Source: Magnetococcales bacterium
GTDB taxonomy: Bacteria > Pseudomonadota > Magnetococcia > Magnetococcales > JADGBX01
Assembly (NCBI GenBank): GCA_015231265.1
Contig: JADGBX010000014.1
Location: 1 to 34,877, forward strand
Length of the DNA stretch: 34,877 nucleotides
Direction: 5' to 3'
In this document: positions 1 through 6,088 of the stretch, piece after piece
How the letters are laid out: each line of letters begins with the position of its first letter
Numbering within the stretch: the first letter of the stretch is position 1
Notes under the pieces: generated by a model
Database searches by the model: none
The model's input: the letters and a program-made list of their open reading frames with translations, nothing else
What the model was told of the DNA's origin: nothing
Position numbers and translations under genes: made by a program

Positions 1-77
1 TCAACGCCCTGGAGCAGTCAAAAAGCTCTGCTCCAGAAGGTGGGCAGATTTAGATAATTATTAGCCGTGATCGGTAT
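1..77 (+). mobile_element. 3' end of an IS630-family element, outer copy (truncated by window edge)
   Basis: Positions 1-77 are repeated at 286-362, exactly 285 bp downstream. The first 64 bases encode the last residues of a DDE transposase (ending RRWADLDNY, stop TAG at 62-64), followed by a 13-base non-coding tail ending in CGGTAT. After 77 the sequence jumps into the middle of the transposase frame of a second copy. This fits a TA-targeting IS630 element inserted into another copy, or a tandem duplication. The rest of this copy lies upstream of the window. Confidence 0.7.
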
Positions 78-349
78 TAGTTGGTGATCAAGCAGGTTGG
101 CATCTCGCCAAGGAACTCCGATGGCCAGACAATCTGACTTTCATTCCCTTACCGGCAGCCTCTCCCGAGTTAAATCCTACGGAGCAGGTCTGGGAGCAAC
201 TGCGAGATGATGATCTGTCAAATTGTTGCTTCACTGATTATGAGGACATAGTCGATAGCGCATGCCAAGCTTGGAACAATTTCACTCAACGCCCTGGAGC
301 AGTCAAAAAGCTCTGCTCCAGAAGGTGGGCAGATTTAGATAATTATTAG
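77..349 (+). pseudogene. IS630-family transposase, C-terminal fragment (about 90 codons)
   Basis: The plus-strand frame from 77 reads LVGDQAGWHLAKELRWPDN, continues through LPAASPELNPTEQVWEQLR and stops at TAG 347-349. The DQAGWH block and the PELNPxE block, whose Glu is the last catalytic acid of the DDE/DDD triad, are hallmarks of IS630-family transposases. The N-terminal two thirds, including the first catalytic Asp, are missing because the outer IS copy ends at position 77, directly in front of this frame. The fragment has no start codon and cannot encode an active enzyme. The family call is strong. Whether the break is a nested insertion or a duplication cannot be decided from this window. 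Confidence 0.8.
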
Positions 350-362
350 CCGTGATCGGTAT
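286..362 (+). repeat. IS630-like right end, second copy of the 77-bp direct repeat
   Basis: Matches 1-77 base for base, including the TAG stop and the terminal CGGTAT. It ends exactly where the DUF1640-like reading frame on the minus strand begins to be intact (363), so it marks the element boundary. A TA dinucleotide lies at the junction of both copies, as expected for IS630/Tc1-type insertion. Confidence 0.75.
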
Positions 363-425
363 AAAACCGACAGACTTGAAACGCTTGACGAATTTATGGG
401 TATCAAATGTTAGTGATGATGCCAT
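363..425 (-). pseudogene. DUF1640-like coiled-coil protein, 5' fragment cut by the IS630 element
   Basis: On the minus strand an AGGAGG Shine-Dalgarno (434-439) sits 8 nt before an ATG at 425. The frame reads MASSLTFDTHKFVKRFKSVG plus F and then enters the IS end at 362, where a foreign tail leads to a stop in the element. The TFDTHKFVKxxKxxGF pattern is the usual N-terminus of DUF1640 (CCDC90/MCUR1-like) bacterial proteins, which continue with a long coiled coil and a C-terminal membrane anchor. Only the first 21 codons remain here. The strong ribosome site and clean frame suggest a fairly recent interruption. Family assignment rests on this short stretch alone. The gene lies 119 bp downstream of the last prepilin on the same strand. 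Confidence 0.6.
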
Positions 426-544
426 AACCCTTACCTCCTGAAAACAGCATACCATTTCCAGTGATGGGTTGAATCATGAAAGTACAGGGGAAGGAAAAAA
501 CAGAGGCAAGAGATGCTCTTAGAAAGAGAAGTGAGCACAAACCG

Positions 545-1288
545 CTACTCATCAATGCAGTTGGCCTTGGCGCGGATCTCTTCCATGGTCGCCCACAGCA
601 CGATGTCATCGTTATCGTCTTTAGCGGTGCCGGTGGTATTGTTGTTGTCGTAACCGGTAGCATCGTAGATTCTATCGTCCGCATCGGCAGACACGCTACC
701 AACGGCGGTATCCGTCACACCGCCGGGTCTCTTTTTGTGATCGGTGTTGCGGTAGGAGTTCTCGACGGCATTGAAGCCATTGCTCCAGATGACAAAAGCG
801 ACGTTGTCAATCTCAGCAGTAATGGCTGCTGGAGAGACCTCCCTTTCCGTATCTATCTTGATGAAGGCACCATCGGTCCCCCCATTGCCCGCGCTCTCCG
901 GATAATCGTCGTGGGTTCTGTCAAAGAGTGCATCGTTACAGAGCGCATCTTTCTCAGTCAGACGATTATCATAGGCATAGAAGATGGTATTTCCAAAGCC
1001 ATCGGCATAGCGTGGAATGACTGTCTTGAACTCATCATATTCCGGCAGCTTTTTGTTCGCTACCGCATAACCAATGAGAGCCGCTCGATTGGACTCCATA
1101 TAGTCGGTATTGTGCACGCGCTTGTTTTGCGAGGGATCAGGGATCAGGTGCACCATCATCGCCAGAAAGGCTCCCATGGCAATCATACCCAGGGAGAGGC
1201 CGATCAGACCAAAACCGGCTTCTTTTGAAACTACCCCACCCTGTTTCTTAAACATCCGGCAAAAAGCTGTGTCACTGTCCGTGGTCAT
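545..1288 (-). CDS. Type IV prepilin-like protein lacking Glu5 (MSHA-type pseudopilin)
   Basis: A predicted 247-residue prepilin. After a hydrophilic leader ending SKEAG comes FGLIGLSLGMIAMGAFLAMM, a class III prepilin signal and N-terminal transmembrane helix; the processing Gly is present but the usual Glu at mature position 5 is Gly. The following ALIGYAVANKKLPEYD resembles large MSHA/PilV-type pilins. The body is paralogous to the upstream prepilin, sharing NNVAFVIW, the GNTIFYAY-like strand and an Ala-Asp/Asn-Cys near the end, but it stops where the other begins its long extension. The ATG at 1288 overlaps the upstream TGA (ATGA), indicating translational coupling; a TTG at 1303 is possible but less likely. 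Absence of Glu5 is known in tip pseudopilins such as GspK, so a tip or priming role is a reasonable inference. Confidence 0.8.
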   Translation of the reverse strand: MTTDSDTAFCRMFKKQGGVVSKEAGFGLIGLSLGMIAMGAFLAMMVHLIPDPSQNKRVHNTDYMESNRAALIGYAVANKKLPEYDEFKTVIPRYADGFGNTIFYAYDNRLTEKDALCNDALFDRTHDDYPESAGNGGTDGAFIKIDTEREVSPAAITAEIDNVAFVIWSNGFNAVENSYRNTDHKKRPGGVTDTAVGSVSADADDRIYDATGYDNNNTTGTAKDDNDDIVLWATMEEIRAKANCIDE

Positions 1289-2757
1289 GGGACAACCATC
1301 CAATTCAAATAGATCGTATCAATACCACCGTTCAAATCAACTGCAGAATGCCAAGTATCTGGAGCAGGTGGCACATCATCCTCCACCATCATTCCAACAT
1401 AAACCTGTGTCGAATTGGTGGAATAAACATACGGGGCCAGTCTCATTTCCGTAAACCCGCTGCTAGAAACAGGAGTAAGAAACACTTGACTTGGAGATGA
1501 AGAAAGGTTGCAAGTGGAAATATCGATGACAGTCCCAACTTCGTTTCCACTGTCTGTCCAAGTTGATCCAGGAGTTGTTGTACCTGAACAAAAATCACTT
1601 CCTGATCCAGAGCTCGAAACAAACAGGTCAAAATCCTTGGAAGCCTCATTTCCTGCAGCATCTTTTACGTGCACTGTAAATGAATATGTGTTTGCAGTTG
1701 ACGATCCAAATGTCGTATCACTGCTATGCTTTGCAATTGGGACATATGGAGTTTGGTCATCACTCACTCCCGTTGCCCATGTTGCACTTCCTTGCGCATT
1801 ATTGGCACATGTGGCTGTTGTTCCGCCAGAGCCATCATTGCCAAGTCCATCGTTGTAGACGATGGGAACAGGGTTTGAATTGACGTTACTGTCAAGGTAG
1901 GAAGCCCCGACATCATCCTGAAACCCTGTGCCGTCATAGTAGTCAAGAAAGAAGCCTGCAATCGTATTGGCAACAGCAGCACCTTCCGTCTCAATGCACC
2001 ACTGATATGGGGCAACACCACCCTCAATATAGATCCTACTCTCAGAACTACTGCTAGTTTCCAAATATATTTTACCCTCCTTTGCATCCTGAACCCTATC
2101 CGTCAGGAAGCGAATGCCTGGGCCACAATCGGCCTTCTCCTTCAGCTCGGCCAGCGTCACCCAGGAGAAGAGGTCATCCATGTAGGAGCCTGAGGTTTGA
2201 TCGTCGTATTTGGGAACAGTAAAGGTGTAGGGTGTATCAGGTAAAGGTGAATAGGACGCCGTTGACACACCGCCATTATAGAGCGTTGTGTTGCTGTGGT
2301 TGCCCTTGGCATCAAATCCGGTACTCCAGATTACAAAGGCGACATTATTGACCGTTGCAGTCTCATTTTTCAGTGGATACTGAACGGAGAGATTGGTTTC
2401 ATTGACATTGCAGATGTCGGCAACCTCATCCGGATCAGGGTTCTCGTTGTACAGAGTCCCTGAGTAAAGATAGAAAACTCTATTGCTCAGTTCGTCGGTG
2501 ATATTAGGAACCGCAGACTTAAAACTATCGAGATTGGGAATCTGCCTATTGCTCCCTGAATACCCTTTGACCGTCTCGGCAATCTTCTGGACAGCCACTT
2601 CGTTCTTGGCCTTGGAGGACATCTTGGCCGTCGGGGTGTAGACCGAGAGACTGGCGGCGGTGACCAGACCGATGATGATCATCACAAGGGAGAGTTCGAC
2701 CAGACTGAACCCGGCCTGTCGGCTCACGGATGCTGTTGCAACGGTCACTTGACGCAT
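1285..2757 (-). CDS. Large modular type IV prepilin with Ig-like/adhesin-like C-terminal extension
   Basis: 490 residues. The leader MRQVTVATASVSRQAG precedes FSLVELSLVMIIIGLVTAAS, a canonical prepilin motif with Glu5 for peptidase cleavage and N-methylation. Residues about 30-215 form a pilin domain paralogous to the downstream gene. Residues about 220-385 resemble a putative Ig domain of the He_PIG type: a GGVAPYQWCIE strand near the start and YSFTVHVKDAAGNEASKDF at the end. The last 100 residues are Ser/Thr-rich with DISTCNLSSSPSQVFLTP and end YLNWMVVP, reminiscent of beta-sandwich lectin-like modules; that part is a weak guess. The ATG at 2757 has an AGGGAG ribosome site about 9 nt upstream. 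Probably a pilus subunit or surface adhesin carried on the pilus. Confidence 0.85.
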   Translation of the reverse strand: MRQVTVATASVSRQAGFSLVELSLVMIIIGLVTAASLSVYTPTAKMSSKAKNEVAVQKIAETVKGYSGSNRQIPNLDSFKSAVPNITDELSNRVFYLYSGTLYNENPDPDEVADICNVNETNLSVQYPLKNETATVNNVAFVIWSTGFDAKGNHSNTTLYNGGVSTASYSPLPDTPYTFTVPKYDDQTSGSYMDDLFSWVTLAELKEKADCGPGIRFLTDRVQDAKEGKIYLETSSSSESRIYIEGGVAPYQWCIETEGAAVANTIAGFFLDYYDGTGFQDDVGASYLDSNVNSNPVPIVYNDGLGNDGSGGTTATCANNAQGSATWATGVSDDQTPYVPIAKHSSDTTFGSSTANTYSFTVHVKDAAGNEASKDFDLFVSSSGSGSDFCSGTTTPGSTWTDSGNEVGTVIDISTCNLSSSPSQVFLTPVSSSGFTEMRLAPYVYSTNSTQVYVGMMVEDDVPPAPDTWHSAVDLNGGIDTIYLNWMVVP

Positions 2758-2918
2758 AATCGGTCACTCCCTGTGCCATCGGTTTCTGATGGTCAACTGA
2801 ATAATCATATCTTAAAAGTGAGACTTCATGATGACGTACATCACGACTCTCGAGTATATCCTACTTTGATCCCTCACGGCATCAATAAGTTTCCCCAATT
2901 CCATCCTCTTCCCCGCTA

Positions 2919-4142
2919 TCAGGCTCCAATAAGCTGATAGAGCGGCATGAACATGGAGAGAAGAAGAACGATAAACACACCACCGCCGATAAAGAGAGCG
3001 ATGGGCTGGATCAGATCCGAGATGTTCTCGATCAGCTCCGTCAGTTTGCGATCATACTCCTCGGCCGCGTAGTCCAACTGCTCACTGAGCGAACCACTCT
3101 GCTCACCAACACCGATCATGCGCACCACGAACGGGGGGAAAATCTCACCGGCTGCAAAGGAGTCGCGCAGACCATTACCTTGTATCAAGCTCTCCCGAAC
3201 GATCCCCATCTTCTGCTTGTACACCTGATTGGTGAGAGAGCTGTACATGATATCGATACTGGTCATCACATCCACACCGGAGCGCAACATCAGACTGAAA
3301 TACTCGGTGATGAACGCCAGATTGGAGTTGTTGATGATTGGCCGCAGTATGGGAAGATGCAAGAATATCCAGTGCATATACCATCGAAATCGCAGGTTCT
3401 TCTTCATCGTATATTTGATCAAGAAAACAATTGTGACAATCGTTACCAGCACGGAGATGGCATATTCCTGAAGAAAGTCGGAGAGCGCAATCACCGTGAT
3501 GGTCAACTGGGGCAGCTCCATCTCGAAGCTCTCGAACATATCCATCATCATGGGTACCACCCAGACCAGCCAGAAGGCAGCGGCACCAAAAATGGCAACC
3601 AAGGTGATGATGGGATAGCGCAACGCCCGCTTCACACCGGAGCGCATGCGGTCCACTTTAACCATATGTTTGGAGGCGTCCTTAACGGTGAGATCGAGGT
3701 TTCCGGTCTCCTCACCGATGCGGAACAGATAGACGATATTCTCTGGAAAAAACCGCTCCCACTTACTGGCTGCTTCGGAGAAATTGGACCCGGTCTCGAT
3801 CCGGTAGACCATATCCCCGCCTACTTTGGCAATCGTCTGGTTGTCACTGGAAGCGATGGTGTCTTTGACCGCAGGAAGAATCGGGATGCCCGCCTTGAGC
3901 ATAATGGCAATGTTATTGAGCAGCTCGGCAATGTCGGAAACGGACCAACGATACTCGAAAAACTGGTCGATACGGGCAACGACCTTTCCCAGTTTTTCTG
4001 GAAGAGGTTTGACGAAGATGACCGCCGAACCCTGCTGCTCCAGGTAGGTAATGGCAGACATGGCACTATCGAAGGGGAGCTCCATGAGCCCGGTCTTCAT
4101 CTTGCCCTTCTCGGTAATCACCTTGTAGTGGAAAAAGGCCAT
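2919..4142 (-). CDS. mshG: MSHA/type II-like inner-membrane platform protein (GspF/PilC family)
   Basis: 407 residues, the usual GspF/PilC/MshG length. Two T2SSF repeats are visible, roughly residues 70-195 and 270-395. Each contains the family pattern of a helix bundle followed by hydrophobic membrane segments: IITLVAIFGAAAFWLVWVVP near 180, a segment near 225-245, and ALFIGGGVFIVLLLSMFMPL at the C-terminus. The conserved GEETGNL and GEQSGSL signatures sit in matching positions in the two repeats. It forms the membrane platform on which the assembly ATPase acts during pilus polymerisation. The ATG at 4142 has a GGGGGAG ribosome site. It lies between mshE and the prepilin genes on the same strand, as in other msh loci. 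Confidence 0.92.
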   Translation of the reverse strand: MAFFHYKVITEKGKMKTGLMELPFDSAMSAITYLEQQGSAVIFVKPLPEKLGKVVARIDQFFEYRWSVSDIAELLNNIAIMLKAGIPILPAVKDTIASSDNQTIAKVGGDMVYRIETGSNFSEAASKWERFFPENIVYLFRIGEETGNLDLTVKDASKHMVKVDRMRSGVKRALRYPIITLVAIFGAAAFWLVWVVPMMMDMFESFEMELPQLTITVIALSDFLQEYAISVLVTIVTIVFLIKYTMKKNLRFRWYMHWIFLHLPILRPIINNSNLAFITEYFSLMLRSGVDVMTSIDIMYSSLTNQVYKQKMGIVRESLIQGNGLRDSFAAGEIFPPFVVRMIGVGEQSGSLSEQLDYAAEEYDRKLTELIENISDLIQPIALFIGGGVFIVLLLSMFMPLYQLIGA

Positions 4143-4301
4143 GGCCCATCACTCCCCCGCCAACCCATAACGGCTGCTCGGTAACTTGTATAATTGCTCA
4201 ATAAAAGGAGACTGACACGACCCCCCGGCCCCATGGACATCGTGCCCGTCCTATACACTTCCCACACGCAGAAGAGACGGCATCATCCCGAAAAACAGTC
4301 G

Positions 4302-5957
4302 TCAGTAGCCGAGAACACGCACCACTTCAGCAACGGAGACATCGCCATTCTTAACTTTGGCCACCGCTGAGGCGAACACATCCCGGAAGCCGGTTCTTTT
4401 TGCAGTCTTCAGAATCACATCCATCTGCTCATCACGCGCAATCTGTGCCCTGATCTCCCGATTGGGCCGCAGAATCTCATAGATCAGAGTTCGGCCCAAG
4501 TGGCCGGTTCCATGACATGCTTCGCACCCCTTACCGCGATAGAGTGCTTCGATGGTCTCGTCACCCAGGTATTTCAACTCCGCAGGGCTGGGTCGATACG
4601 CTTCCTTGCAGGTGGGGCAGATCCGCCGCACCAGACGCTGACTCACCACACCGGCCAGCGTATCGGAGAGCATGAACGACGGGATATCCAGCGAACGCAG
4701 TCGTGGAATGGCACCGACGGCGGTGTTCGTATGCAGAGTCGAGAGCACCAAATGGCCCGTTTCCGAGGCCGACACCGCCGTGTGCGCCGTCTCACCATCA
4801 CGAATCTCACCCACGAGGATCACATCGGGATCGTGGCGCAGGAAGAATCGGATAGCGCTGGAAAAGGTGTAGCCCGCTCGGTCGTTGATCTGTGTCTGAC
4901 GGATGAGCGGAATACGATATTCAATGGGGTTCTCAACAGTAAGCACATGCTTGCGGGTCAAATCCAGCGTTCGCACCGCCGCATAAAGGGTGGTGGTCTT
5001 ACCGGAACCGGTTGGGCCCGTCAACAGAACAATCCCGAACGGTTCATTGAAGATCTGCTTCAGCCGCTTGATATCTTCTTCGAAAAATCCAAGCTGCTGA
5101 AGGCCCATGAAGTCACCTTTGGCCGGCAGCAGACGAATGACGACGTTTTCGCCAAAGGGACAGACCGTTGTCGAAACACGGAAATCGTAGTTGTTGTTGA
5201 GGATCACTTCGGAGAAGCTGCCGTCCTGAGGCAACCTCTGCTCGGCGATATCCATGTCGGCTCGCATCTTCAACGTGGTGATCAACCGCTTGAAGGAGAG
5301 AGGAAGGGAAAACATGGAACGCATCACGCCATCCACCCGGAAGGCGACACTGATAGTGAGATCCATGGGGCGGATGTGAACGTCCGATGCTCTGTTCTTA
5401 ACGGCCAACTGGAAAAGATGGCTGATAAAGGTGTCCATGGATCGCACACCATCGGCATCAGCACCAAGCAGTCGAATCTCCTGCTCGATCAACTTTTCGA
5501 CAGGATTTTCAAGGAAATAGTAGTAGTACTGGACGGAGTTCTGAATCTTACCACGCTCACCCTGGACGATTTTGGCGCGCAATCCCGTCCGCTGATTGAC
5601 CAGACGCTCCAGACTATCCACATCATCACTGGCGGAAACCACCAGCAACTCGCCATCCCCTTCACGGCGAACCGGGAGAAAGTTGCCGTTGAGGCACATG
5701 GTCATGTTGAACAGGCGTAGCGTCGTCTCATCGGGTGCGACCTGATCCACGTCCATGTAGGGACGCTTGTCCTGATCGGCAATGGTGGTCGCAACATCGT
5801 ACTGAGAGACGAAACCCAATCGTTCCAGAATCTCACCCAGCTTTTCACTGGTCACCTTCTGATCCTGAAGCGCTAGCTGAATATGGCCATCGTTGATCAA
5901 CCCCTTATCCTGGAGCAGAACACCAATGGGCTTCTTTCTTACCTGTGCACCTTCCAT
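4302..5957 (-). CDS. mshE: Pilus assembly ATPase MshE (GspE/PilB family) with c-di-GMP-binding MshEN domain
   Basis: 551 residues from the ATG at 5957, preceded by an AGGGGG ribosome site; an in-frame GTG at 5975 lacks one. Residues 10-33 and 39-62 are two 24-residue MshEN motifs (G at position 3, G at 10, Q at 24) separated by a five-residue spacer, the layout that binds c-di-GMP in Vibrio MshE. The conserved Arg at motif position 1 is Pro in the first and Lys in the second, so affinity is uncertain. The ATPase domain has Walker A GPTGSGKT (314-321), the Walker B/Asp region DVILVGEIRD (378-387), the SETGHLVLSTLHTN His box, and a zinc-binding tetracysteine (CPTC near 447, CEAC near 478). It powers extension of the pilus from the cytoplasmic face of MshG. 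Confidence 0.93.
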   Translation of the reverse strand: MEGAQVRKKPIGVLLQDKGLINDGHIQLALQDQKVTSEKLGEILERLGFVSQYDVATTIADQDKRPYMDVDQVAPDETTLRLFNMTMCLNGNFLPVRREGDGELLVVSASDDVDSLERLVNQRTGLRAKIVQGERGKIQNSVQYYYYFLENPVEKLIEQEIRLLGADADGVRSMDTFISHLFQLAVKNRASDVHIRPMDLTISVAFRVDGVMRSMFSLPLSFKRLITTLKMRADMDIAEQRLPQDGSFSEVILNNNYDFRVSTTVCPFGENVVIRLLPAKGDFMGLQQLGFFEEDIKRLKQIFNEPFGIVLLTGPTGSGKTTTLYAAVRTLDLTRKHVLTVENPIEYRIPLIRQTQINDRAGYTFSSAIRFFLRHDPDVILVGEIRDGETAHTAVSASETGHLVLSTLHTNTAVGAIPRLRSLDIPSFMLSDTLAGVVSQRLVRRICPTCKEAYRPSPAELKYLGDETIEALYRGKGCEACHGTGHLGRTLIYEILRPNREIRAQIARDEQMDVILKTAKRTGFRDVFASAVAKVKNGDVSVAEVVRVLGY

Positions 5958-6088
5958 ATCCAGCCCCCTATCCACCTGATTGAACTATCGCTCATAACCT
6001 GCACACTTACATGAGACTGCTCTATTCTACACTCTCTCGATGCCCGATAGAATCGGCAAAGAGGTTTAAGACGTGTTGACATTCAACC

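Noticed and set aside
508-520. AAGAG/CTCTT mini-hairpin after the last prepilin with a T-run further on
   Set aside because: The stem is only 5 bp and the T-run begins about 6-8 nt after it, which does not meet a usable terminator pattern.
476-1228. 250-codon frame opposite the downstream prepilin
   Set aside because: Antisense to a gene with a clear prepilin motif and operon context; no recognisable domain.
2758-2918. TATACT-like hexamer as a promoter for the prepilin pair
   Set aside because: No acceptable -35 at 16-18 bp spacing (the only TTGATG is 21 bp away).
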